DNA of 33,405 nt from Pseudomonadota bacterium (lineage in GTDB: Bacteria; Pseudomonadota; Gammaproteobacteria; UBA6186; Azoamicaceae): positions 1 to 33,405 of the forward strand of contig JAJZUR010000002.1 in assembly GCA_021848375.1 (NCBI GenBank), written 5' to 3'. The notes below the pieces were generated by a model. That model saw nothing but the letters and a program-made list of their open reading frames with translations. It was not told the origin of the DNA and ran no database searches. A program made the position numbers and the translations under genes. Positions 1 through 7,129 of this stretch are shown here, piece by piece; within the stretch, counting starts at the first letter, position 1; each line of letters starts with the position of its first letter.

Positions 1-23
1 TTGCGCGATCAATAAGGCGCCAA

Positions 24-42
24 TTCAAACTTGAAGTGCAAT
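24..42 (+). repeat. IS30 left terminal inverted repeat
   Basis: The sequence TTCAA-ACT-TGAAGTGCAAT pairs with the reverse complement of 1400-1418, with three central mismatches. The 11-bp core (32-42) is perfect. It marks the probable left end of the element. Confidence 0.6.
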
Positions 43-147
43 CGCCAATTTAATAGTTAAATTCATAACAAAAACATAGGGCTATAGCGAAGCGAATCAA
101 GTTCGAATACTATTCCTTTGGGCCTTAGAAACCAAAAGGAGAATCGT

Positions 148-1137
148 ATGCCTGCTGGCTATCACCACCTGATCCGCGATCAAAGATCTCAAATTTATGC
201 ACTTAAGTCAAACGGCTTGGAACAACAAGACATCGCTCATCATCTTGGGGTGCATCCCTCTACGGTATCTCGAGAGCTTAGCCGTAACCAGGGAGGAAGA
301 GGCTATCGTTTTCAGCAAGCAGATACCTTAGCAACAGAAAGGCGGCGAATTGCCAGTAGCAGGCCAAAACGCATGACTAAAGATGTGATAAAAATAATTG
401 AAGAAAAAATCCAAGAGAAGTGGAGTCCAGAACAAATTTCAGGAAGGTTGAAACTTGAAACAGATATTTGCATTAGCCATGAGAGCATTTATCAGCATAT
501 TTGGGCAGACAAACAGCAAGGGGGTATACTTTATACTCATTTAAGACAGTCCGGCAAAAAATACAATAAGCGTTCTTCAGATAAAGCAGGTAGAGGTTGT
601 ATTCCAAATCGAGTTGATATTTCAAAACGCCCAAATATTGTTGAAGAAAAATCTCGTTTAGGTGATTGGGAAGGAGATACCATTATTGGAGCAAAGCATC
701 AAGGCGCTATTTTAAGCTTGGTTGATCGTAAATCTAAATTCACGCTTCTTGGGAAGCTGCGGAATAAAACTGCGGATAGTGTCGTTAAGGCAACTACAGC
801 TTGTTTTAATAAATTGGATGATCCGATAGTGCATACAATTACCTATGATAATGGAAAGGAGTTTTCAAATCATGAAAAGATCTCAGAATTACTAGGGGCA
901 TCTTGTTATTTTGCCACACCTTATCATTCTTGGGAACGTGGTTTGAATGAGCATACCAACGGTTTAGTAAGACAATACGTGCCGAAATCGACTGATTTAT
1001 TAAAGGTCTCACCCAGAGCATTACAAATTATTGAAAATGCGCTTAATGATAGGCCCAGGAAAATATTGTCCTTTCTTACACCGAAGGAGGTTCGAAACTG
1101 CATGGCTAAACCTACCAGGATGATTCTTCGTTGCTAA
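148..1137 (+). CDS. IS30-family transposase
   Basis: This DDE recombinase would cut and rejoin the ends of its own insertion sequence. The N-terminal region has a helix-turn-helix resembling other IS30 proteins (GVHPSTVSREL), and the catalytic core shows D177 in DWEGDTI, D234 in YDNGKEF and E268 in LNEHTNG, with the 33-residue D-E gap typical of the family. The ATG at 148 is preferred over a TTG at 118 because AAAGGAG lies 7-10 bases before it; the product is 329 aa, close to full family length. No frameshift or stop is seen, so the enzyme may be active. It is the only transposase in the window. Confidence 0.93.
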   Translation: MPAGYHHLIRDQRSQIYALKSNGLEQQDIAHHLGVHPSTVSRELSRNQGGRGYRFQQADTLATERRRIASSRPKRMTKDVIKIIEEKIQEKWSPEQISGRLKLETDICISHESIYQHIWADKQQGGILYTHLRQSGKKYNKRSSDKAGRGCIPNRVDISKRPNIVEEKSRLGDWEGDTIIGAKHQGAILSLVDRKSKFTLLGKLRNKTADSVVKATTACFNKLDDPIVHTITYDNGKEFSNHEKISELLGASCYFATPYHSWERGLNEHTNGLVRQYVPKSTDLLKVSPRALQIIENALNDRPRKILSFLTPKEVRNCMAKPTRMILRC

Positions 1138-1189
1138 AATTATTTTTCAAAAATTGTTAAAGATTTTTGCCTAGGCCAAGTGCGCGGAA

Positions 1190-1287
1190 TGTGGAAAAGC
1201 TCGTGGATAAGCTGCGCGCAATGATTGACCACTGTTAGTGGAATAATAAACGCATTGCGCATCAGCTTATCCACGAGCTTCTCCACA
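1190..1287. repeat. long imperfect inverted repeat (hairpin) inside the IS30 3' arm
   Basis: A 34-nt left arm (1190-1223) pairs with a 35-nt right arm (1253-1287), with only one substitution and one small bulge. The 29-nt centre contains its own small hairpin (CCACT-GTT-AGTGG). Each arm includes TTATCCACG on one strand, one base from the DnaA box consensus. The structure lies between the transposase stop and the right end of the IS. No run of T follows it, so it is not a standard intrinsic terminator. It could be a structured RNA, a small nested palindromic element or a protein-binding cruciform; its role is unknown. Confidence 0.8.
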
Positions 1288-1399
1288 TGACTCAGAGAGC
1301 CGTGCACGGTCGATTTTTTGATAACATAATTCTATTGACACGTTAATTTTAGCCATTTAGTATATCCAATATGTCTAAAGGATTTTTTTAAATTTGATA

Positions 1400-1418
1400 A
1401 TTGCACTTCACCCTTGAA
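1400..1418 (-). repeat. IS30 right terminal inverted repeat
   Basis: Read on the minus strand it begins TTCAA-GGG-TGAAGTGCAAT and matches the left end at 24-42 apart from three central bases. It marks the probable right end of the element. Confidence 0.6.
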
Positions 1419-1550
1419 AGGGCGATATTTTAATAAAAAATCAAAGCGTTGAAATTTTGGTGCGAAATGTCTGTGGTATTATAAATTCATAAATTTGTGA
1501 CGCCCGATGTTATTTGATGTGATTTTATGAATAACCATTAGGAGAAACAG

Positions 1551-1608
1551 ATGATTATCCAAAGCAAAGATATTTAAGGTTAGTAATATTGATTTAGAGA
1601 AAAAATAG
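1551..1608 (+). pseudogene. remnant of a small gene with an intact ribosome binding site
   Basis: A good ribosome binding site (TTAGGAGAA, 1538-1546) precedes an ATG at 1551, but this frame stops after 8 codons (TAA at 1575). A one-base shift would keep reading for about ten more codons to a TAG at 1606-1608. The well-formed start followed at once by stops suggests the 5' end of a lost gene, perhaps removed by the rearrangement that placed the oppositely oriented ATPase gene here. It could instead be a chance signal. Nothing else was recognised between 1419 and 1637. Confidence 0.35.
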
Positions 1609-1637
1609 CATATTGAATCGAAATTTTGTATTTCGGT

Positions 1638-2963
1638 TTAAAAAACCTTAATACTGAAATCATCTTCAACACTTAATGCTAAGTATGTCGGAGTATAACC
1701 AGGATAATGTTGTAACAAAGCTTGTGCCCGCGTTTCTAAAGCTTTTAGACTTATTTTGGCTTTATTTAATTTGGTTTCAGCAATTAAAATCTGTTTTTTC
1801 ATATCATTGATACCAACGACATCTATTTCATTTTGATTATTTTTTTCCCAATAAGCACCAACTTGATTAAATTGCCCACTTTCCGCAAGAAACTTTTGAA
1901 AATATTTTTCCAACATCGGACCACAATAAGTCGCATAATCCCGTTTAATAATTTCTTTAACATACGCAAAATTTTCGATTTCAATGGCGGCTTGATTGTG
2001 GTAAATAAAGCGAAACCAAAAATTGAGAAAATTATCGGCTATTTTATATTTCTGATTTCGAGTGTTCGGTTTAGCATGTATGGGACGATGCCGCCTCACT
2101 ATTCCATAATCCAATTCTAAACGGGCAAGATATCCACCCACATTTCTTTCTAATACAGACTCAATCTCATTGCGAGCTGTTTTCCCCTGCGCAATTAGCT
2201 CGAGAATAGCAAAATATGTTAGGTAATCTCGACCAAACTCTTCTATCAGAATTGTCTTTCCTTCATTTAAGAATAAGGAGTTTTTTTGTAAAATGATATT
2301 CAATATATCATCTAAATTCTTAGCCTTTTCCGTCAAAAAGATATCTAAATACTTGGGCATATTTCCAGTAAATACATAATACATAAATAAATTATTGGCA
2401 CTAAATATGCCATTATCTCTTAAGATATTTGTCGTGGTTTCAAATGAAAATGCTTTAATTTCCAAAACGCGATTTGCCCTGCCAAAAAGGGGCTGCTTTT
2501 CTTCCTCAAAAATTTTATGCATTAATGAATAAACTGAACCAATAAAAACAACTTGAAGTTTGACTGCATATCTATTGAGATCCCACAATTTTTGCAAATC
2601 TGAATACACAGAGGGATTAATCTGAAAAAATTCTTGAAACTCATCAAAAATAACTGTGAACTTTTCCTTTTTGCCAATTTCTAGTAATAATGCAAACACT
2701 TCTTTAAAATAACGAATTTCACCAATAATAGGCATCACAAATTGTTTTTTTATTTCTTCCAAAAATTCCTCACACAATAAATGCTCTTCTTTACGGCTCA
2801 CAAATAGATAAAGGAATCGTTTTTTTGCAACGTGATGTAAAGCCAGTACGGTTTTACCAACACGCCGCCGACCTGTTAAAATGGTCATAACGCCTTCTTG
2901 TTCAGCCTGCCGATCTAACTTCTCCAGCAATTTCAATTCTTCTATACGATTATAAAATTTCAT
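1638..2963 (-). CDS. AAA-type ATPase with DUF234-like C-terminal nuclease-fold domain
   Basis: The 441-aa protein resembles the ATPase_2/DUF234 family of P-loop proteins, common in archaea and scattered in bacteria as orphan, mobile genes of unclear role. Residues 31-38 form a Walker A (GRRRVGKT) and 103-108 a Walker B (VIFDE); IGSVYSL is a probable sensor segment. Near the C-terminus D381 (EIDVV), E396 and K398 (AETK) have the spacing of a PD-(D/E)XK nuclease site. The gene stands alone, with an IS element on one side and a divergent-site array directly upstream. No Shine-Dalgarno motif precedes the ATG; palindromic repeats occupy that place. The ATPase family call is firm; the biological function is not known. 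Confidence 0.85.
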   Translation of the reverse strand: MKFYNRIEELKLLEKLDRQAEQEGVMTILTGRRRVGKTVLALHHVAKKRFLYLFVSRKEEHLLCEEFLEEIKKQFVMPIIGEIRYFKEVFALLLEIGKKEKFTVIFDEFQEFFQINPSVYSDLQKLWDLNRYAVKLQVVFIGSVYSLMHKIFEEEKQPLFGRANRVLEIKAFSFETTTNILRDNGIFSANNLFMYYVFTGNMPKYLDIFLTEKAKNLDDILNIILQKNSLFLNEGKTILIEEFGRDYLTYFAILELIAQGKTARNEIESVLERNVGGYLARLELDYGIVRRHRPIHAKPNTRNQKYKIADNFLNFWFRFIYHNQAAIEIENFAYVKEIIKRDYATYCGPMLEKYFQKFLAESGQFNQVGAYWEKNNQNEIDVVGINDMKKQILIAETKLNKAKISLKALETRAQALLQHYPGYTPTYLALSVEDDFSIKVF

Positions 2964-2968
2964 ATTGC

Positions 2969-3003
2969 GTAACTCTGGTTACAGTAACCATGGTTACGAT
3001 AAC
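2969..3003. promoter_or_regulatory. tandem 15-bp palindromic array in front of the ATPase gene
   Basis: Half-sites GTAAC (2969), GTTAC (2978), GTAAC (2984), GTTAC (2993) and ATAAC (2999) alternate with starts 9 and 6 bases apart, giving two full copies and part of a third copy of a 15-bp palindromic unit. One stretch (2984-2997) is a perfect 14-bp palindrome. The array sits 6-40 bases upstream of the ATPase start codon, where the ribosome binding site would be. A repressor bound here would block transcription or, as RNA, the stem could hide the start. The operator role is inference. Confidence 0.6.
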
Positions 3004-3082
3004 TCAAAATTGGCAAAATTACAAGTAAATTCAGATGAATAAGGAAAATTTAAAACAATGTTCTGTATAAAAAATCAGTCTA

Positions 3083-3910
3083 TCAAAACAAATAGTTAAA
3101 CCCAAGGCTAAGGGCATTCATACTATAAGTACTTAAGAACTTAAAGCTGCTGTTTGGAACAATGCCTATCCCATTACCCAATCGAATATACCGATAGGCG
3201 GCATCTAAATACCAATGCGAAAAGATGGCGACTCTAAACCCAACCCCGAGATCCCATGCAGCCCGAATATTGCGCTGTGTATTGGAACCACCAATCGCTG
3301 GCGCTGGGAATAGAGTAGCTTGTACACTATTGGCCGATAGCCCGATGCCTGCCGTCACATAAGGTTTAAACCGGTTAAGACCCGAAAAGTCGTAATATAA
3401 GTTAGCTAGAATGGTGTTATTTTTAATTTGTGAGTTTAATTGAACGGATGGGACCCCAGATCCCAATAAAGCTGGGTTTGCCACGTAAGAAAGTGTTTTA
3501 ACCGCAAGATACTCTAGTTCACCCCTAAGATTGGCTGACCAACTATAACCGATGCCAATTTCAAACCCTACTTGATTACCACTCGTTCTTTTTTTATTGA
3601 TCACCCCATTAGAATAAACGCCAGAAGACTTATTTTTAAATTCATCTAAAGTTAAGGTGCTAAAATTTAACCTTAAACGCCCGTAATACCCAGGATACCC
3701 CTTCACCGGCAACATACTCGCTAACTGGGCTTGTTCTTCAGGGGTAATGGGACTACCACCGGTTATCGCACGATGAAAACTACCAGTTTGGGCATTGCCA
3801 TATTGGGTCGGCGCATAATTATCATTCATCACATCAAATGCTGCTTGAACGGGCAACGCTAACACGCTAAAGAACAGACTAAAAAGTATTGAGGAACGAA
3901 TGTTTTTCAT
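3083..3910 (-). CDS. outer membrane beta-barrel protein
   Basis: The 275-aa product starts with a signal peptide (hydrophobic ILFSLFFSVLAL, cleavage likely after VQA). The rest is rich in alternating aromatic and polar residues, as in OmpA-like or opacity-family eight-stranded barrels, for example the strand GFEIGIGYSW and the segment FKPYVTAGIGLSAN. It ends in phenylalanine after LGFNYL, the usual signal for assembly by the BAM complex. The ATG at 3910 has GGGAG five bases upstream and is preferred over an in-frame GTG at 3922. It follows ihfB after 11 bp on the same strand and is probably co-transcribed. Its specific role (adhesin, porin or structural protein) cannot be told. Confidence 0.8.
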   Translation of the reverse strand: MKNIRSSILFSLFFSVLALPVQAAFDVMNDNYAPTQYGNAQTGSFHRAITGGSPITPEEQAQLASMLPVKGYPGYYGRLRLNFSTLTLDEFKNKSSGVYSNGVINKKRTSGNQVGFEIGIGYSWSANLRGELEYLAVKTLSYVANPALLGSGVPSVQLNSQIKNNTILANLYYDFSGLNRFKPYVTAGIGLSANSVQATLFPAPAIGGSNTQRNIRAAWDLGVGFRVAIFSHWYLDAAYRYIRLGNGIGIVPNSSFKFLSTYSMNALSLGFNYLF

Positions 3911-3921
3911 CTTAACTCCCA

Positions 3922-4233
3922 CTATTTTCCTTTTCCGACCAGCGATTGCTGCAATAATAGATTCACCCGATCCCGCATTTCTTTACCTGGTTTAAAGTGT
4001 AGAGAATATTTACCTTCTTTACGAACGTAAGCACCCGTTTTTGGATTTCTCGCCAGTCGCGCTGAACGGAACCTTCTTTGGAAACTGCCAAAACCTCTGA
4101 TCTCAATGCGCTGCCCTTCAGAAAGCGCGCGCGCCATTTCATCAAAGATATATTTTACAGCAAGTTCAACCTCCCTATCCGAAAGTTGACCCTGCTTAAC
4201 AGACACAATTTGAATAAGTTCTGATCGTGTCAT
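3922..4233 (-). CDS. ihfB: integration host factor subunit beta
   Basis: This small HU/IHF-family protein would pair with IHF alpha to bend DNA at specific sites in promoters, origins and recombination complexes. The sequence follows IHF beta closely: start MTRSELI, then RIEIRGFGSF before the beta arm, the arm tip RNPKTG with its intercalating proline, and HFKPGKEMRDRVN at the end. At 103 aa it is slightly longer than the usual 94-100. In many gammaproteobacteria ihfB follows rpsA; here it instead precedes an outer-membrane protein gene and is divergent from rpoS across a 216-bp gap. HU beta is the alternative, but the sequence favours IHF beta. Confidence 0.9.
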   Translation of the reverse strand: MTRSELIQIVSVKQGQLSDREVELAVKYIFDEMARALSEGQRIEIRGFGSFQRRFRSARLARNPKTGAYVRKEGKYSLHFKPGKEMRDRVNLLLQQSLVGKGK

Positions 4234-4449
4234 ATCTCATTCCTCTGCATATCCCTACTCTTTAATATTACAACAGGACTGAAGGTCTATCACAGTTATT
4301 TTTCCACTCAACACAGTTAGTTTGTAAACAAATTATATTTTTTAATTTTGTACTATATTACTTGGATAATATTTGTATTTTGTCTCAAACACCGATACTA
4401 TTGATCTGTACTAGGAAGTACTCATTCATCAACACAGCGAGGGAACGCT

Positions 4450-5463
4450 ATGCTTAAGAATTGGGATAAGTCCGTTGAGGACGTGGAAGATATTATTGTT
4501 TTAGAAGAAATAGAAGAAGAAATAGCCTTAGATGAACCGCAAGAAGAACCTGACATAGATCCCGAGATTGTTGCAATAGAGCCAGATTGGGACGCAGAAG
4601 ACACAAAAGGGAACAAACAATCCCGCAAACAAGAATCTGACCCTACCCAGTTGTACCTCATTGAAATTGGCGCCTCGCCGCTGTTATCAGCGGAAGAGGA
4701 AGTGTATTACGCACGCCGTGCTCGCCAAGGACATGAGGATGCCCGTGACCACATGGTGAAATGCAATTTGCGACTGGTCGTTAAAATAGCTAGGCGCTAT
4801 TTAAATCGCGGCTTAGCCTTATTAGATTTGATCGAAGAAGGGAATCTAGGTCTCATCCGAGCGGTTGAAAAATTTGATCCTGAGCGGGGATTTCGATTTT
4901 CAACCTACGCTACATGGTGGATAAGGCAGAATATTGAGCGGGCGATTATGAATCAAACCCGTACCATTCGATTGCCCATTCACATTATTAAGGAGTTAAA
5001 CGTTTATTTGCGTAAAGCACGCGAAATTACCCAACAACTTGATCATGAGCCCACTTTTGAAGACATTGCCAAAGCGTTGGATAAATCTCCGGAAGATGTT
5101 AATCGGCTATTACGGCTGAATGAACGCACACTGTCCGTAGATACGCCCATGGGGGACGATACCGAAAAGCCCTTATTAGAGGCACTCGCGGATCAAAATT
5201 CGGAAGGACCAGCTGAAATTTTAGAAGATAAAAATATGAAGGGGCAACTTGAAGATTGTTTAAGCCTGCTAAATGATAAGCAACGATCGATATTGATGCG
5301 CCGCTTTGGTCTACGGGGTTTTGAAGAAGCAACCCTGGAGGAGGTCGGTATTGAGGTGGGTCTCACCCGAGAACGTGTCCGACAGATCCAAGTAGAAGCC
5401 TTAAAATTGTTGCGATCAATTATGGAAGATCGCGGCATATTAGCAGAAACTGTATTCTATTAA
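4450..5463 (+). CDS. rpoS: RNA polymerase sigma factor RpoS
   Basis: This alternative sigma factor directs RNA polymerase to stationary-phase and general stress genes. After an acidic N-terminus (residues 1-60) come region 1.2 (DPTQLYLIEIG), region 2 (DHMVKCNLRLVVKIARRY, FSTYATWWIRQNIERA), region 3 (RTIRLPIHIIKELN) and the region 4.2 helix-turn-helix (LEEVGIEVGLTRERVRQIQ). The 337-aa length is normal for RpoS and shorter than RpoD, and the whole gene is intact. A GAGGGA motif precedes the ATG. The usual upstream neighbours nlpD and pcm are not here; ihfB is divergent. The 5' leader has a short stem (GTACT-AGGA-AGTAC, 4408-4421) just ahead of the start, but no promoter I would assert. Confidence 0.96.
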   Translation: MLKNWDKSVEDVEDIIVLEEIEEEIALDEPQEEPDIDPEIVAIEPDWDAEDTKGNKQSRKQESDPTQLYLIEIGASPLLSAEEEVYYARRARQGHEDARDHMVKCNLRLVVKIARRYLNRGLALLDLIEEGNLGLIRAVEKFDPERGFRFSTYATWWIRQNIERAIMNQTRTIRLPIHIIKELNVYLRKAREITQQLDHEPTFEDIAKALDKSPEDVNRLLRLNERTLSVDTPMGDDTEKPLLEALADQNSEGPAEILEDKNMKGQLEDCLSLLNDKQRSILMRRFGLRGFEEATLEEVGIEVGLTRERVRQIQVEALKLLRSIMEDRGILAETVFY

Positions 5464-5473
5464 GTGGATATGG

Positions 5474-5692
5474 TTAAGTTGGTACAGTGCTTTGGATCAT
5501 CCACTTTGCAACGCTAATTAAGATCGCAATTAGGATCAATACCAGCATGACGGCAACTAAGGCGTAGATCCACCACGGTTGTCCGTGCAGAAAATCCCGT
5601 TCTTGTACGCGGCTGCTTTGTACCCCCAAGAAGGCGCCCAATACGCTCAGCAATACTTGCCAGAGATTGGGCTTGCCCTGCATTTTAATCAT
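5474..5692 (-). CDS. DUF2970 family small membrane protein
   Basis: The 72-aa product matches the DUF2970 pattern: a first hydrophobic helix leading into AFLGVQSS, the conserved stretch RVQERDFLHG, and then a second long transmembrane helix (residues 41-66). It is probably an inner-membrane protein with two helices; no function is established for the family. GGTG lies six bases before the ATG. The gene converges on rpoS with a gap of 10 bp and no visible terminator between them. Confidence 0.8.
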   Translation of the reverse strand: MIKMQGKPNLWQVLLSVLGAFLGVQSSRVQERDFLHGQPWWIYALVAVMLVLILIAILISVAKWMIQSTVPT

Positions 5693-5760
5693 GAATTCAC
5701 CTACCCAGAATTGCCATTGTAGTTTACACTACAATAAAGATCTTGGAGGAGAAAGTGTCT

Positions 5761-6015
5761 ATGTCAAATCAATTATTAGAGCAATTGGAAGTCAAAATAG
5801 ATGACATCATCGAAACGGTTGAAATTTTACGTTTACAAGTAGAAGAGCTGGAAAGTAAAAATGAAGGCTTACAAGCTGAAAATATGTCACTCAAAAATCG
5901 ACAAGCCCATTGGGAAAAAGGGTTAAGCTCTTTGTTGAACAAGCTAGATGATGTACAGCCAGAACGAGCAAATACTGAAATCGTTGAAGAAGTGCTGTAC
6001 GAAGAAATGGCATAA
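5761..6015 (+). CDS. ZapB-like coiled-coil protein (TIGR02449 type)
   Basis: The 84-aa product is a nearly continuous coiled coil (about residues 4-65, with repeating heptads such as LRLQVEELESKNEGLQ) followed by an acidic tail. This resembles the small coiled-coil proteins annotated TIGR02449 or ZapB-like, which in relatives sit next to zapA and are linked to the FtsZ ring. Here no zapA follows. ATG 5761 is chosen because GGAGGAG (5745-5751) is suitably placed; TTG 5743 and GTG 5755 are poorer. A small inverted repeat (TGTAGT-TTAC-ACTACA, 5718-5733) lies upstream and may be part of the promoter. The function in division is inferred from the family only. Confidence 0.6.
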   Translation: MSNQLLEQLEVKIDDIIETVEILRLQVEELESKNEGLQAENMSLKNRQAHWEKGLSSLLNKLDDVQPERANTEIVEEVLYEEMA

Positions 6016-6019
6016 AATT

Positions 6020-6804
6020 TTAGTTGAAAAACTTAGTTATAGTGCCTTTTTGAATCAGCCGCAGTAATTCCGCAAAAATGCGATCCGGTTCAATCTCCCT
6101 TAGGATGATCGGTAATTGTCTTAAGGGTACGTTGTCTTCTACTGCTTTTAACAAAGACCATTGCAACGCAGTCAAACGCTCTATTCGCAAATCATACTCT
6201 ACGCGAAACAGGATAAGATAAACCTCCCCTTCGGATAAGTCTACTTCATCCACTTCCCTAAACTCAGGCTGATTGATTTCCCAAATATGATCGACTGGAT
6301 AGGGAGAACGTAATAAAAAACTATTTTCAGCGCGCTGAAAAACAATGTTTTGTTATTCAGCGTCCAAGAGCGTAGATAAGTGTTCCCAATTAAAAATAGG
6401 ATCACTCGAACCAATCAGCGTAGCGTGTACAGCCCATTCAAACGTGCAACATCTGCCAAATAAGGTGGATCGAAAAGCGCTCTATCATGTTCTAAATAGT
6501 TCGCTAAAAAAGCACCGTATTCACTTAAGCTAATATAGGAAGACGGATAGAGATCAAGATACGCATCCACCCGATTCCAAAAATACTTTTCACCGACCAA
6601 TCGTACGCAAACCGGATAGATCAGTATTAAGGCTTTTTTTAACCCAACTCGCCACTGATGACGGTAGAGTGAAAATCGATGCGCGCAGAACGGCAAAGTT
6701 GCATCTAAAACCGCTAAAAAGCTTGAATTGGGATCTAACCTGGTTAGATTTGCAATGAATTCCCGTTGCAAATCACCGAGCGCAAGTGAAGATGGTTCCT
6801 GCAC
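6020..6804 (-). pseudogene. bufC/hvfC-type (DUF2063) gene, broken by a frameshift and a stop
   Basis: Two fragments belong to one DUF2063 protein, the partner of DUF692 (MNIO) enzymes that modify cysteine-rich peptides such as bufferins. The first fragment (GTG at 6804) runs from LQREFIANL through PPYLADVARL and then leaves frame; adding one G near 6438-6442 restores the expected RLEWA. Reading on in the corrected frame gives NWEHLSTLLDAE, then a TAA at 6353-6355, and then the rest of the domain (SPYPVDHIWEINQP, EVYLILFRVEYD) to the stop at 6020. Two independent lesions make this a pseudogene rather than a sequencing error. It lies 8 bp after the bufA1 remnant, and the DUF692 gene normally found between them is absent. 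Confidence 0.85.
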
Positions 6805-6812
6805 ACCAAATC

Positions 6813-7080
6813 CTATTTTTTGATCATTCCGTTCACAATTTTATGACAGGTTCCCTCTGGCACATAGATCCATGCAGTGGGATCCCCATCTTTCCCAGAT
6901 TGGCCTTGGCATGGGTTACTCGGACCTGCGCAATCATTCATGCCCTTTTTAGCAATACCGTAACATTTTTCCATTTTGGCCGGCTTATCTGCTGCCATAG
7001 TCACACTAGAGGCAGTAACCCACGCCGGCCGTTAACAGGGTTGCAACGACTAATTTTGCCCAAGATGTTTGCTCACTCAT
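6813..7080 (-). pseudogene. bufferin-like precursor bufA1 (DUF2282), frameshifted in the signal peptide
   Basis: The C-terminal part is a recognisable DUF2282/BufA1 precursor with all four cysteines in family context: EKCYGI, NDCAGP, NPCQGQS and PEGTCHKI. In intact systems such peptides are exported and, once modified on cysteines by BufB and BufC, bind copper. The natural start is the ATG at 7080, after GAGAGGA; its frame gives a signal-peptide start (SWAKLVVATLLTAGV) and then hits a stop. Removing one base from the GGG at 7019-7021 (CCC on the plus strand) joins it to VTASSVTMAADKP and the core. As written only a GTG at 7004 could start the core, without a signal peptide. The family call is strong; whether the lesion is natural is less certain. 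Confidence 0.82.
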
Positions 7081-7129
7081 TGTTTATCCTCTCTTTGGTT
7101 TACCAAAAAACTGTGCTAATGTATTCAGC

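Larger units (their letters stand above)
24..1418 (+). mobile_element. IS30-family insertion sequence
   Basis: A complete IS30-type transposase gene lies between two imperfect inverted ends. The left end (24-42) and the right end (1400-1418, read on the minus strand) both begin TTCAA, differ at three bases, then share the 11-mer TGAAGTGCAAT, followed by a similar AT-rich stretch. This gives an element of about 1.4 kb, within the usual size of the family. The exact outer edges are my estimate. I see no convincing short target duplication (flanks CAA and AGG). About 260 bp of non-coding DNA lies between the transposase stop and the right end, and it carries a long hairpin. Confidence 0.75.

Noticed and set aside
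1203..1274. TTATCCACG motifs as an origin of replication.
   Set aside because: There are only two, each one base off consensus, and both belong to the arms of the same hairpin; no dnaA, AT-rich unwinding region or box cluster is nearby.
1297..1312. GAGCCGTGCACGGT resembles part of group II intron domain V.
   Set aside because: It is a short palindrome only; the tetraloop helix and catalytic AGC arrangement are absent, and no intron reverse transcriptase gene is present.
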